A DNA stretch of 55,881 nucleotides from Porticoccus sp. (GTDB taxonomy: Bacteria; Pseudomonadota; Gammaproteobacteria; Pseudomonadales; Porticoccaceae), in assembly GCA_002733125.1 (NCBI GenBank), contig NVUM01000010.1:45368-101248 (forward strand), read 5' to 3'. The translations under genes were made by a program, and so were the position numbers. Under the pieces are notes generated by a model that was not told the DNA's origin, searched no databases, and worked only from the letters and a program-made list of their open reading frames with translations. Positions 9,110-18,459 of this stretch are shown here, piece by piece (position 1 is the first letter of the stretch; each line of letters opens with the position of its first letter).

Positions 9110-10446
9110 CCCGCAACCAGCGCGTGCCGCCACAACAACCAGGAGAGCAATACGGCGGGCAATCCCATCAGAGCCGCGTAGGTAAAAAACAGCTCATAAC
9201 TACTGGCATCGACAATCACACCGGAAAATCCGCTGAAAAATTTTCCCGGCAATGTCATCAACGAACTGAACAACGCATACTGGGTTGCCGTATAAGCCCG
9301 ATTGGTCATGCTGGACAGATAGGCGATAAAAGCGGCATTGGCAAAACCACCACTCAAATTGTCGCCACTGATGGCTACCGCCAGCCAGGTCAGATCAGCG
9401 CCCACCAGGGCGAGCTTCACAAACAGCAGATTGGTCAGTGCTACCATCACCGCACCGGCAAAAAGGGGCCGGAATATACCGTAACGCACCACCAGCAGCC
9501 CCCCCAGAAAGGAGCCGACCAGGGTCATCACAAAGCCGTAGAGTTTGCCAATATTGGCGATATCCGTTTTGCTGAAACCGAGATCGAGATAAAACGGGTT
9601 GGCCATGATGCCCATGGTGATATCACTGAGCCGATAAAGGCCAATAAAGGACAGGATCAGAATGGCCCAGGTCCCGTTGCGTCGAAAAAACTCCACAAAC
9701 GGTGCCACCACCGCCCCCAGAAACCAGCTTTCCAGCCTGAACCACCAACCGGGTCGATCGGCATGCAGCCGATGCTTCAAACCTGATTCAAGCTGCCGCG
9801 TTTCAGCTGGAACGGCCCGCTCGGGTTCACTGACCAGCAACACGGCTACCACACCGACCAGCATCAGCAGCGCCATACACAGATACGCCGTACCCCAACC
9901 CGACCAGTCGGCGAGATAAAAAGCACCAGCACCGGCAACCAGCATGGCAACCCGGTAACCAAAAATATACATGGCCGACATGGCGCCCTGATATTCATCA
10001 ATGGCCGACTCGATCCGGAATGCATCGATGGCCACATCCTGGGTAGAGGCTGAAAAAGCCACCAGCAGCGAACAGATGGCCACACTGACCAGCGACACGG
10101 TCGGGTCGGTGAGCACCATCGCCACCAACCCCAGCATCACCCCCATCTGACCGAGCAATATCCAGCTGCGCCGCTGACCCAACAGCCGGGTCAACACCGG
10201 CAGCCTGAGGCGATCCACCACCGGCGCCCAGAGGACCTTGATGGAATAGGTGATGCCCACCCAGCCAAAGAAACCGATTGTGCTGCGGCTGATACCCAGA
10301 TCCCGGAGCCAGGCGGTCAGAGTCGAGAACACCAGCAACAGGGGCAAACCGGCGGCAAAGCCGAGAAACAGCATGGCAATGACCTGTGGCCTGGAGTAGA
10401 CCCGTACCGCCTCACCCCAGCTTGCCGTACCATCCTTCAATGCCAT
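9067..10446 (-). CDS. ampG: Muropeptide MFS permease AmpG
   Basis: Imports GlcNAc-anhydroMurNAc peptides from the periplasm for cell-wall recycling; in related bacteria this flux also controls AmpC beta-lactamase. The 459 residues contain many hydrophobic helices and AmpG landmarks near the N-terminus: LGFAAGLPLLLVFSTLTAWL, the DLGISRSTIGFFGWVG loop, the KVLWAPVVDR motif and QDVAIDAFRIE in the fourth helix region. Its product pathway continues with AmpD, encoded nearby at 13287-13844. Its end overlaps the convergent ATL gene; no terminator hairpin is evident. Confidence 0.94.
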   Translation of the reverse strand: MALKDGTASWGEAVRVYSRPQVIAMLFLGFAAGLPLLLVFSTLTAWLRDLGISRSTIGFFGWVGITYSIKVLWAPVVDRLRLPVLTRLLGQRRSWILLGQMGVMLGLVAMVLTDPTVSLVSVAICSLLVAFSASTQDVAIDAFRIESAIDEYQGAMSAMYIFGYRVAMLVAGAGAFYLADWSGWGTAYLCMALLMLVGVVAVLLVSEPERAVPAETRQLESGLKHRLHADRPGWWFRLESWFLGAVVAPFVEFFRRNGTWAILILSFIGLYRLSDITMGIMANPFYLDLGFSKTDIANIGKLYGFVMTLVGSFLGGLLVVRYGIFRPLFAGAVMVALTNLLFVKLALVGADLTWLAVAISGDNLSGGFANAAFIAYLSSMTNRAYTATQYALFSSLMTLPGKFFSGFSGVIVDASSYELFFTYAALMGLPAVLLSWLLWRHALVAGQPFQPNPDKSTLP

Positions 10447-10495
10447 AACGACGCCTCTCCAAACAGGGCAATACCCTAACAGATAATCCTGCAGA

Positions 10496-10504
10496 TGCTA
10501 TACA
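10496..10504 (+). promoter_or_regulatory. Extended -10 promoter placing the ABC transcript almost at its start codon
   Basis: TGCTATACA matches an extended -10. With a start site about 7 bases later, only about 4 bases of leader would precede the ATG at 10515, and no Shine-Dalgarno is visible. This suggests a near-leaderless message. Confidence 0.45.
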
Positions 10505-10514
10505 CTACGCCGCC

Positions 10515-11399
10515 ATGACAGCCATCCTCGAAGTACGCAACCTGAGCAAATCATTTCGTTCACTGAAAGCCGTGGATGATATCTCTTTTGCCATTCCCAA
10601 AGGGGCCTGTTTCGGGCTGCTCGGGCCCAACGGCGCAGGGAAAACCACCACCATCGAAATGGTGGAAGGCATTACCAGCCCCAGCTCGGGTGAGATCTAC
10701 TACAAGGGCAAGCCCAGGGACAACAGCTTTCTGGAGGAAACCGGCATACAGTTTCAATCCACCTCGCTGATGGACTACCTCAGAACCCGCGAAGTGCTGG
10801 CCCTGTTTGCCCGCTTTTACGCCAACAGCACGCCCATTGAAGCGCTGATCGAGCTGTGCCAACTGGAGGATTTTCTGGACACCTATGCCACCCGCCTGTC
10901 CGGTGGCCAGCGCCAACGCCTGCTGCTGGCGGTGGCACTGATTAACGATCCGGAAATTCTGTTTCTGGACGAACCCACCACCGGACTCGATCCCCAGTCC
11001 CGACGACATTTCTGGTCATTGATACGAACCATCAAGGCCCGCGGCAAAACCGTGCTGCTCACCACCCACTACATGGAAGAAGCCGAACTATTGTGCGATC
11101 AGCTGATTATTATGGACAAGGGGAATATCATCGCCGAGGGGTCGCCCCAGTCCCTGTTGCGTCAGCACTTCAAGGACAGCTACATCTGCCTCAATAGGGA
11201 AGATCTCGACGATGACCTGGCAAGCCTTGGCAGCCGGGTTGAGGTGCGTGAAGACGGTATTGCCATCGCCACCTCCAACGTCGAAAAAACCCTCGCCGAG
11301 CTGGTGGCCCTCAATATCAATCTGCGCTCCCTGCGAGTCCGCAACCCCTCCCTGGACGATCTGTTCCTCAAACTCACCGGCCACCATTTAAGGGAATAA
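10515..11399 (+). CDS. ABC-2 type exporter, ATP-binding subunit
   Basis: Nucleotide-binding subunit of a two-gene exporter of unknown substrate. The 294 residues contain Walker A (GPNGAGKTTT, near 37), ABC signature (LSGGQRQRL, near 130), Walker B (ILFLDEP, near 154) and switch His (TTHYMEEAE, near 187). The C-terminal 70 residues form the extra domain common in DrrA/CcmA-like subunits (VRNPSLDDLFLKLTG). The permease begins 4 bases after its stop, so the two are co-transcribed. A drug, lipid or polysaccharide substrate is possible; the sequence does not decide. Confidence 0.9.
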   Translation: MTAILEVRNLSKSFRSLKAVDDISFAIPKGACFGLLGPNGAGKTTTIEMVEGITSPSSGEIYYKGKPRDNSFLEETGIQFQSTSLMDYLRTREVLALFARFYANSTPIEALIELCQLEDFLDTYATRLSGGQRQRLLLAVALINDPEILFLDEPTTGLDPQSRRHFWSLIRTIKARGKTVLLTTHYMEEAELLCDQLIIMDKGNIIAEGSPQSLLRQHFKDSYICLNREDLDDDLASLGSRVEVREDGIAIATSNVEKTLAELVALNINLRSLRVRNPSLDDLFLKLTGHHLRE

Positions 11400-11403
11400 G
11401 CCC

Positions 11404-12438
11404 ATGCGACGAATACTGGCCCTGTGGATGGCGAGAAACCGCGAATACTACCGGGACAAAGGCTCCCTGTTCTGGTCATTCATTGCCACCCCGTTCATCG
11501 TGATTGTACTGGCGGTCGCGTTCTCCTCCGAAAACGAGGAAATTTTCCGCGCCGGCCTGTTGATCGACTCTGCGTCCGATGGCGCTTACACACACCCCTT
11601 CGGTGAAGAGACCGCCATTGGCCTGGTGGAATACACCGACCGACAGGAGGCCCTCCGGCGGGTACAGTTTCATCAACTGGATATTCTCCTCACCACCCAG
11701 CAGCCACCCCGGTACTGGGTCAATACCGAATCGGCCAAGGGCCGACTACTTGAAAAGCTGCTGCTCGCCCGGCAACAGACCGAGACAACGTCGCCACCGC
11801 AACCGGACTGGCAGAAGCAGGAAGTCAGCGGAAAAAAAATTCGCTACATCGACTGGGTCATCCCGGGAATACTGGCCATGAACATGATGTTCAGTGGTCT
11901 ATGGGGAATTGGCTATGTCATCGTTCGCTACCGCAAAAACGGCGTATTGAAGCGGCTTCAGGCTACCCCTCTCAGGGCATGGGAATTTCTGATATCTCAG
12001 GGGCTGTCGCGACTGGGCATCATGCTTGCCGTAACCGTCATTGTGTTTCTGGTGTGCCATCTGTTTATCGGTTTCATGATGGCCGGCAGTTATCTGCTGC
12101 TATTGCTGATCGCCATCATTGGCAACCTGTCCATCATCAGCATTTCACTGCTGATGGCCGCCCGCACCGCCAGCGAAGAACTGGCCAACGGTCTGCTCAA
12201 CCTGATCAGTTTTCCCATGCTGTTGCTATCGGAACTGTGGTTCTCGCTTGACGATGCGCCCAACTGGTTACAGCAACTCTCCCAACTGCTGCCATTAACC
12301 CACCTGGTGTCGGCCGCCAGGGGCGTCATGCTGGAAGGAGCCGGAATCCTACAGGTCGCTCCTCAGCTACTGGCGCTGGTCGGCATGACAGCAGTATTCA
12401 TTACCCTGGCAGGCCTGCTGTTCCGCTGGCACGACTGA
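11404..12438 (+). CDS. ABC-2 type exporter, permease subunit
   Basis: Membrane partner of the ATPase just upstream. The 344 residues follow the ABC-2 plan: a first membrane helix near 20-40 (SLFWSFIATPFIVIVLAVAF), a large extracytoplasmic domain (about 45-150), then five helices from about residue 155 onward. The RYRKNGVLKRLQATPLRAWEFL segment near 178 is the conserved cytoplasmic coupling motif of the family. It ends 8 bases before the convergent ampE stop. The pair sits between ampG and ampDE, but export of a cell-wall compound is only a positional guess. Confidence 0.9.
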   Translation: MRRILALWMARNREYYRDKGSLFWSFIATPFIVIVLAVAFSSENEEIFRAGLLIDSASDGAYTHPFGEETAIGLVEYTDRQEALRRVQFHQLDILLTTQQPPRYWVNTESAKGRLLEKLLLARQQTETTSPPQPDWQKQEVSGKKIRYIDWVIPGILAMNMMFSGLWGIGYVIVRYRKNGVLKRLQATPLRAWEFLISQGLSRLGIMLAVTVIVFLVCHLFIGFMMAGSYLLLLLIAIIGNLSIISISLLMAARTASEELANGLLNLISFPMLLLSELWFSLDDAPNWLQQLSQLLPLTHLVSAARGVMLEGAGILQVAPQLLALVGMTAVFITLAGLLFRWHD

Positions 12439-12445
12439 GCCGCCC

Positions 12446-13285
12446 TCACCAGAGCACCACTAACAATGCCACCATTGACAGCGCGAAGATCAAGGTCCGG
12501 GTGAACAACGCCTGAAGGTTAGCCGGCATCTCTTCACCGGCTGCATTGAGCGTCACCTCATCCTCGGGCACAGCGTGCTCCACATAACTGCCCAAAACCT
12601 CAGCACTTTCGGCAGAAGAAAAGAAGGAACGCTGCCAGCGCCTGAGACAGGCCGAAAAATTACCCACAAAGCACATGGATATACCCACCAGCCTGACTGG
12701 CAGCCATTCCAGCAACCAGAGCCAGCCGGCATCGACAGACTCGCCGGTTGTGCCTGCGCGATCCCGCCGAATCACCGACAACCGGTATAACAGTGCACCG
12801 GGGGCACCCGCCAGGATGAACCAGAACATCGCAGCAAAATAACGTTCGAAATAACGGTAGGCAATCACCTCCAGGGCCGCCTGGCGGGACTGCTCCGCAT
12901 TCATCACATCATCCTGTCGCTCGGGGCTGAGCACCTCAACATCGCGATAAGCTGCCTGATGATCACCCCGCCCCAGGTCTTCCTCATAGTCTGCCACTTC
13001 AGGCTCCAGGCTGCCCCGCCCGAGCGCATAGAGAAACACCAGCAGACTCAGCACAAACTGCGGCAAACCCAACCAGCTGTTGCCCAGCAACCCGATCACC
13101 AGCGCCAGGGCCGCGACCGGCAGCAACAGAGTGATCACCTGCTGCACGCGGGGAGCAGACTGAAGCTTTGGCCAGTTGGCAAGCCGATCACAGAACCGGT
13201 GAAACCAGCCATCGGACTGGATCGACGCCAGCGAACCCAGCTGACGCAACAGCAGAAGCCCCACCACAATTACAATAAATTCCAT
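12446..13285 (-). CDS. ampE: AmpE, inner-membrane partner of AmpD
   Basis: Polytopic inner-membrane protein always found behind ampD; a sensor or signalling role has been proposed but its activity is uncertain. The 279 residues show hydrophobic segments near 1-12, 50-90, 150-170, 190-215 and 262-279, and the AmpE-typical AYRYFERYFAAMFWFILAGAPGALLYR stretch in the middle. Its start lies 1 base after the ampD stop, so translation is likely coupled. Confidence 0.9.
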   Translation of the reverse strand: MEFIVIVVGLLLLRQLGSLASIQSDGWFHRFCDRLANWPKLQSAPRVQQVITLLLPVAALALVIGLLGNSWLGLPQFVLSLLVFLYALGRGSLEPEVADYEEDLGRGDHQAAYRDVEVLSPERQDDVMNAEQSRQAALEVIAYRYFERYFAAMFWFILAGAPGALLYRLSVIRRDRAGTTGESVDAGWLWLLEWLPVRLVGISMCFVGNFSACLRRWQRSFFSSAESAEVLGSYVEHAVPEDEVTLNAAGEEMPANLQALFTRTLIFALSMVALLVVLW

Positions 13286-13286
13286 A

Positions 13287-13844
13287 TCACGCCTCCAGGG
13301 CAGCGCTCAACCGCCGCCAGTCAAAGCAGGGGCCCGGATCGGTCTTGCGCCCGGGCGCGATGTCACTGTGACCGACAATACGCTGTTTTGACAGACCGGG
13401 GTAGTGCGCCAGCAAAACCCGAACCAGCGCCGCCAGACAGTGGTATTGCTGGTCGGTATAGGGCTGGTCGTCACTGCCTTCCAACTCTATCCCCAGCGAA
13501 AAGTCATTACAGTTTTCCGCACCGTCAAAGCAGGACTGCCCCGCGTGCCAGGCGCGGTCGTGAAACGAAACAAACTGCACCACGCCACCATCGCGCCGGA
13601 TCAACAGGTGAGCGGAGACCCTGAGATCGGCAATCTCACGAAAATAGGGGTGGGCGTCGGCATCAAGGCAATTGGTAAAAAAGTCGCAGATGTGCGCCCC
13701 GCCGAATTGACCGGGCGGCAGGCTGATATTGTGAATCACCAGCAGAGATAGCGCCGCTGATGCCGGCCGCTGATTAAAATTTGGCGAAGGCACATGCCGC
13801 GCACCCGTCAGCCAGCCCTGCGAATCGATAGAAAAACCAGAAAT
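13287..13844 (-). CDS. ampD: 1,6-anhydro-N-acetylmuramyl-L-alanine amidase AmpD, predicted ATT start
   Basis: Cytoplasmic zinc amidase that strips the peptide from anhydroMurNAc-peptides imported by AmpG; its loss derepresses AmpC in related species. Zinc ligands are visible at H38 (LLVIHNIS), H159 and D169 (GHSDIAPGRKTDPG). The N-terminal GWLTGARHVPSP matches E. coli AmpD (GWLVGARRVPSP) and lies upstream of the first canonical start, GTG 13793. An in-frame TAG stands at 13848-13850. The only well-placed start between them is ATT at 13844, with GGGAG 8 bases ahead; this gives 185 residues against 183 in E. coli. A sequencing error could also explain the missing ATG. Confidence 0.9.
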   Translation of the reverse strand: MSGFSIDSQGWLTGARHVPSPNFNQRPASAALSLLVIHNISLPPGQFGGAHICDFFTNCLDADAHPYFREIADLRVSAHLLIRRDGGVVQFVSFHDRAWHAGQSCFDGAENCNDFSLGIELEGSDDQPYTDQQYHCLAALVRVLLAHYPGLSKQRIVGHSDIAPGRKTDPGPCFDWRRLSAALEA

Positions 13845-13959
13845 AGTCTATGCTCCCGGCAAAGAATCACCTGAATATTAAAGGGGTTGTCCACGGATTG
13901 GAGAATTAGCGGGGGTAACACCGCAGTCCCTTGTTTGCAGTAGGTAAGCCGACATAGCC

Positions 13960-16209
13960 TCAATGCACCGATCTGGACTGGCACATCTCACCGACCACAC
14001 CTGCCAGGGCACGATCAAACAGTTGGGTTTTTTCCAGTGGACGCAGCTTCTCACTTTGCAGATCCATCGCCACCCGGTTGCGGTGCTTTTCAGATACTTT
14101 AGCACCCTGGCGATTCACAAAAATAAATTTACCGGAAGGCAATACAACACCCGCCAGCTTACAACGCCGCTTGTCGGCACCATCATCGGTCATTTCAACC
14201 CAGGCTCCTCTGGTGAGGCTATCGGCACGACGCAGATATTGCTCATCCACCGAGCCAACGGAATCCTCCTCCAGCCCGGCGGGATTACCCGGAATATTGG
14301 TTCTGAGCGCATCCACAAGCACCGACTGGAGTGGACTGGCAGACACTCCCTGACGCAGGCTCTCTTCACTGCTGAGCTCACCACGAAAATATTGCTCCAT
14401 CGCCCCCAGCAAACGGCCCATGTCATAGGCATCGTAAGAGACATTCTCCAGACTTTCCCTGATGGTTGTCAGTACCGGGGCGACAACCCCGGCATTCGTC
14501 TGCCCCTCGGCGACCAGTTCAAGTAAACGGTCCAACACGCGAATACTGCCATGCCATTCTTCAGAATCCTGACCGGACCGCAAGTGATTCAGAAACAACA
14601 CCTTGCACCAGGCGTCCTCGGCAAAACTGACCACAAAACGCGGCAGGGTTTTGCCCTTTACGCGTTCCATCAGCACCCTCACCACAGCCTGGTGGGCATG
14701 ATTGACCTTTTCCGTGGCAGTCGCCTCCTCCATCAGCCGCTGCTCAAGCACGGCAACGCGGCGTCGCTCCTTTTCTACCAGATCAATGAAATTCAGTAAC
14801 AGCTGTGTCAGCGCAGCATGATCACCGGGGGGCTGTCCGGCCAGCTCAGCGGCCACACCGGAAATCGCTCGCGCAACGGGGTCTTCGTCAACATCGACCT
14901 TTTCCGTGTAACCGATGGACGCCTCGGCAATTTCGTTTAACAGCCGTCTGGCCGGATGCTTTTCCCGGTCAAAAAATGTGCTGTCCTTGAGGGCCAGCTG
15001 CAGAATAGGCAACTCCAGCTTGCGCAATTCCGCTGCCAGCTGGGCACAGGCAATCGTCTGATGATTAACCCTGACAAACAACCTGTCGAGCAAATCGACG
15101 AGTCCTCGTTCGGTCCCATCGAGGCGGGCCTCTCCCTGCCGTTCGAGATGGCCATCAATGAGCTGTAAAAGCCCCTCGCTGTCATCAGCTGCCGTACTGA
15201 CGGAATTGGACCAGTCCTGCTGCAAGTTGCCCACCATGGAGACAAGCTCGTCTCCCTCAATTCGCTGATGCATGCTGGCATCAGAACCTGAAGTTCCCGA
15301 CGGCCCCCAGTGCAACAGATTTTTCAGTTGGGAGAGCAACTGACCATAGCGCTGGCCATCATCCTGTCTGCGATGCTTCGCCTGACTGGCACCTGCTTGA
15401 CGGCGACTGTCGGTAGCGCGACTATCCGGGCCAGGCCGACCAGCGGCCTCTCCAGAGGCAGAGGGAGAGGAAGAATGTGCAGCGCCAGCCGCAGACGCCT
15501 GCTCCGGCGAGGGCACCGGGGTTTTTACCTGTTGTCGCTGTTCAACCCGGGACTTGCGCAACTGCTCCAGATCAGGCAATACCCCCATATCACGGAGACG
15601 CTTGTTGCCCTCCACCAGGAATTCCTTCAACGACACCATTACCTGGCGGTCAAACAACTTGAACAGCACCAGCTTAACCGGCAGTTTGAGTTCGAGGGGG
15701 ACCACAGCCTCATTAAAGGATTCACAGATCACATCCGGTCCGACCGGATTGTTTTTCATGGTCACCGAGGCCGGCACCATGGAGCTCAGACGGGTATTGA
15801 GGGCTTCGAGTTCAGGCTTACAGAGCTCCGAAACTCTAAACACCATGGTGTCCAGGGCAATAATTTCTTCGAGTTGTTCGTTCCCTACCACCTCCAGTCC
15901 TTCGACTCCCTGGACGGATAAGTCCAAATCCTGGTGCTGACCAAGCCGCTGAAAGCTGTGGGTGAGTAACCCAAAAAATTTATGCTCAATGTTTTTTCGC
16001 TCTATCCGGATCAGGCGCATCGCGTCAAAATACATGGTTTGCTGGCGATTATTATCAGCGCGATCGGCGAGGTCGAAGAAAGTGTCGTCCACCTGATCAA
16101 ACATAGTGGAAAGACGACCGGCGAGAAACGTATGCGCACGGCCTTTGAGCGCCAGTAGAGGCTGGGGCAGTCTGAACAACGCTTGCGATAATTTATCTAC
16201 ATCTGTCAC
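13960..16209 (-). CDS. DUF1631 family protein
   Basis: Large cytoplasmic protein of unknown function; in Pseudomonas the same family lies between ampD and nadC, exactly as here. The 749 residues start with a helical region (MYFDAMRLIRIERKNIEHKF), have a low-complexity Pro/Ser/Ala/Gln linker near 225-285, further helical DUF1631 blocks with RPARRLLNEIAEA-like segments (HPARRLLNEIAEASIGY), a VMERVKGKTLPRFV segment, and a C-terminal beta-rich part (GAWVEMTDDG...CKLAGVVLPSGKFIFVNRQGAKV) that resembles a PilZ-like barrel. Cyclic-di-GMP binding would be a guess. Old database names such as thymidine phosphorylase have no support. Confidence 0.85.
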   Translation of the reverse strand: MTDVDKLSQALFRLPQPLLALKGRAHTFLAGRLSTMFDQVDDTFFDLADRADNNRQQTMYFDAMRLIRIERKNIEHKFFGLLTHSFQRLGQHQDLDLSVQGVEGLEVVGNEQLEEIIALDTMVFRVSELCKPELEALNTRLSSMVPASVTMKNNPVGPDVICESFNEAVVPLELKLPVKLVLFKLFDRQVMVSLKEFLVEGNKRLRDMGVLPDLEQLRKSRVEQRQQVKTPVPSPEQASAAGAAHSSSPSASGEAAGRPGPDSRATDSRRQAGASQAKHRRQDDGQRYGQLLSQLKNLLHWGPSGTSGSDASMHQRIEGDELVSMVGNLQQDWSNSVSTAADDSEGLLQLIDGHLERQGEARLDGTERGLVDLLDRLFVRVNHQTIACAQLAAELRKLELPILQLALKDSTFFDREKHPARRLLNEIAEASIGYTEKVDVDEDPVARAISGVAAELAGQPPGDHAALTQLLLNFIDLVEKERRRVAVLEQRLMEEATATEKVNHAHQAVVRVLMERVKGKTLPRFVVSFAEDAWCKVLFLNHLRSGQDSEEWHGSIRVLDRLLELVAEGQTNAGVVAPVLTTIRESLENVSYDAYDMGRLLGAMEQYFRGELSSEESLRQGVSASPLQSVLVDALRTNIPGNPAGLEEDSVGSVDEQYLRRADSLTRGAWVEMTDDGADKRRCKLAGVVLPSGKFIFVNRQGAKVSEKHRNRVAMDLQSEKLRPLEKTQLFDRALAGVVGEMCQSRSVH

Positions 16210-16428
16210 AGAGACACTCTATATTTCGGCGTATTCAGGCAGCCTCGGTCATTCACCCAAGGGTACCAGTGATTTCCGGCCGCACTACCTGTGCCAGATC
16301 GGAGTTTTTCCAGAAACCACCATTCACGAGATTATAGCCTGAACGGGGCTGATAAACAGCATGGCGGATCACCCCTGTCGCGCGCTGGGCACACCGCAAG
16401 CCACAGCAATGCGCACCGGCAGCATGAC

Positions 16429-16437
16429 TGTTATAAT
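16429..16437 (+). promoter_or_regulatory. Extended -10 promoter of nadC
   Basis: TGTTATAAT is a full extended -10 with a consensus TATAAT hexamer, about 42 bases ahead of the nadC start. The -35 region is weak. It lies in the 270-base gap between divergent nadC and the DUF1631 gene. Confidence 0.6.
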
Positions 16438-16479
16438 CGCGCTCGCTTTGTCACACGCAGCCACTTGACGAGTTCCATC

Positions 16480-17337
16480 ATGATAGATCCTCAGCAACTC
16501 ATTGCAGACCGCAGAGACGCCGTCAGGCGTGCGATAACCGAGGATATCGGCTGTGGCGATATCACAGCCCTACTGATTCCCACCCAGAATCATGCCGAGG
16601 CCGTCATCATTACCCGCGAACAGGCGGTGGTATGCGGAACAGCCTGGGTGGATGAAGTGTTCGCCCAGTTGGACCCCGCGGTCAGGATCGAATGGCGGGT
16701 TCGCGACGGTGACGAGGTAAAACCAGGGGAAATTCTCCTGACCCTATCCGGACCGGCCCGCAGCCTGCTGACCGGCGAGCGCACCGCACTTAACTTTCTG
16801 CAAACCCTCTCCGGTACCGCCACCATTGCACGGCAGTTTGCGGCGCTGGTAAAAGGGACGACCATTCAGATTCTCGATACCCGAAAAACCATCCCCGGCC
16901 TGCGTCTGGCACAAAAATACGCGGTGACCGTGGGCGGCTGCCACAATCACCGCATCGGGCTTTACGACGCCTTTTTGATCAAGGAAAACCACATTGCCGC
17001 CTGCGGCGGTATCGCCGCCGCAGTCACCAAGGCACGGGAAATCGCCCCCGACAAACCCGTCGAGGTGGAAGTAGAGAGTCTTGAGGAATTTCAGCAGGCG
17101 CTGCAGGCCGGAGCCGACATCATTATGCTGGACAATTTCGATGAAGAGCAGATCCGCGAAGCCATCGCCATGAACCGGGGGGTCGCCAGACTGGAAGTGT
17201 CTGGCAACCTGGAAGTGGACAACCTCGCTGGGAAAGCTATCGAGGGAATCGATTACCTCTCATCCGGCAGCCTGACGAAGCACTGCCGGGCCATCGACCT
17301 GTCAATGCGGATACAGCTGAAAAACCTGCCGCACTAA
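16480..17337 (+). CDS. nadC: Nicotinate-nucleotide pyrophosphorylase (quinolinate phosphoribosyltransferase)
   Basis: Makes nicotinate mononucleotide from quinolinate and PRPP in de novo NAD synthesis. At 285 residues from ATG 16480 it has the standard length. Motifs: [15 protein letters not shown] at the N-terminus, [78 protein letters not shown] and [13 protein letters not shown]. The frame is open upstream to 16291 but lacks homology there. Its stop overlaps the convergent inositol-phosphate synthase stop by 4 bases, marking the left border of the accessory block. Confidence 0.97.
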   Translation: MIDPQQLIADRRDAVRRAITEDIGCGDITALLIPTQNHAEAVIITREQAVVCGTAWVDEVFAQLDPAVRIEWRVRDGDEVKPGEILLTLSGPARSLLTGERTALNFLQTLSGTATIARQFAALVKGTTIQILDTRKTIPGLRLAQKYAVTVGGCHNHRIGLYDAFLIKENHIAACGGIAAAVTKAREIAPDKPVEVEVESLEEFQQALQAGADIIMLDNFDEEQIREAIAMNRGVARLEVSGNLEVDNLAGKAIEGIDYLSSGSLTKHCRAIDLSMRIQLKNLPH

Positions 17338-18428
17338 ACCCATTCTGCCATCAGCGCAGCATAGGACTCATCGTCCGGAATCTGGCGCGGCGGATGCTTG
17401 CAGAAGAACGCCGAGGGAATGTCCACAGCCCCACTGATGCCGCGCTCCAGCGCCAGCTTCGCACAGCGAAGGGTATCAATGGCCACCCCGGCGGAATTTG
17501 GCGAATCCTCCACCGACAGCCGCAACTCAATATTCATCGGCACATCACCGAACAATTTGCCCTCCATACGGATAAAGCAGACCTTGTTGTCATTCTGCCA
17601 GGGCACATAATCACTCGGCCCCACGTGAATATTCTCATCGGCCAGCCGCTGGGGAATGGCGCTCTGCACCGCTTCAGTCTTGGACTCTTTCTTGGAGGCC
17701 AGGCGATCCCGATTCAGCATATTCAGAAAATCCGTGTTGCCACCGGTATTCAACTGGTAGGTCCGCTCCAGTTTCACGCCACGGTTTTTGAACAGGTTAC
17801 CCAGCGTGCGGTGAAGAATCGTCGCCCCCAACTGGGCCTTGATATCATCGCCGATAATCGGCAGGTTCTTTGCCTTGAAGCGGGCCGCCCAGTCCGGATT
17901 GCTGGCAATGAATACCGGGATATTGTTAACAAAGGCACAACCGGCCTCCAGGGCACACTCCGCATAAAATTCTGTGGCTTTCTGGGAGCCCACCGGCAGA
18001 TAGTTCATCACCACATCTACCGCTGCATCCTTTAACTGCGCCACCACATCGGCCAGACTCGGCTGGGGCTCGGATCCGGGCAGGAAAGTGCGGTCATCAC
18101 CGTAGCCCGCCATGTGCTCGGAATAGCCATCCAGCACATTGCCCATGGAAACCGTTACACCACAAGGCGGCACATCCGGACAAAACACCGTGGTGCAGTT
18201 GGGCAGTGAAAAAATCGCCTCGTTGACATCCCGGCCTACTTTTCGTTTATCAATATCAAAGGCCGCCACTACCTCAATGTCTTCCGGCCGGTAACCGCCC
18301 AGCTCGTAATTCAGCAAACCGATTGAGTCCTGCACCCCACGCAAACGGTAGTGGTAAATTCCCTGAATCAGCGAGCTGGCACAGTTGCCCACACCCACCA
18401 CAGCTATTCTTATTTTCTTTCTTTCCAC
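17334..18428 (-). CDS. ino1: Inositol-1-phosphate synthase (myo-inositol type)
   Basis: Converts glucose 6-phosphate to 1L-myo-inositol 1-phosphate with NAD. The 364 residues match the short actinobacterial form: [16 protein letters not shown]-like Rossmann loop at the start ([16 protein letters not shown]), [36 protein letters not shown], the catalytic-lysine region [25 protein letters not shown] and [24 protein letters not shown] start at 18428 has AAGGAG 5 bases ahead. It is third in a minus-strand operon after a CDP-alcohol phosphotransferase and a GtrA-like gene, which points to inositol lipid synthesis rather than an osmolyte. Uncommon in gammaproteobacteria, so transfer is likely. Confidence 0.92.
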   Translation of the reverse strand: MERKKIRIAVVGVGNCASSLIQGIYHYRLRGVQDSIGLLNYELGGYRPEDIEVVAAFDIDKRKVGRDVNEAIFSLPNCTTVFCPDVPPCGVTVSMGNVLDGYSEHMAGYGDDRTFLPGSEPQPSLADVVAQLKDAAVDVVMNYLPVGSQKATEFYAECALEAGCAFVNNIPVFIASNPDWAARFKAKNLPIIGDDIKAQLGATILHRTLGNLFKNRGVKLERTYQLNTGGNTDFLNMLNRDRLASKKESKTEAVQSAIPQRLADENIHVGPSDYVPWQNDNKVCFIRMEGKLFGDVPMNIELRLSVEDSPNSAGVAIDTLRCAKLALERGISGAVDIPSAFFCKHPPRQIPDDESYAALMAEWV

Positions 18429-18459
18429 TTCGGCTCCTTAAACATAAAAACAGCAAACA

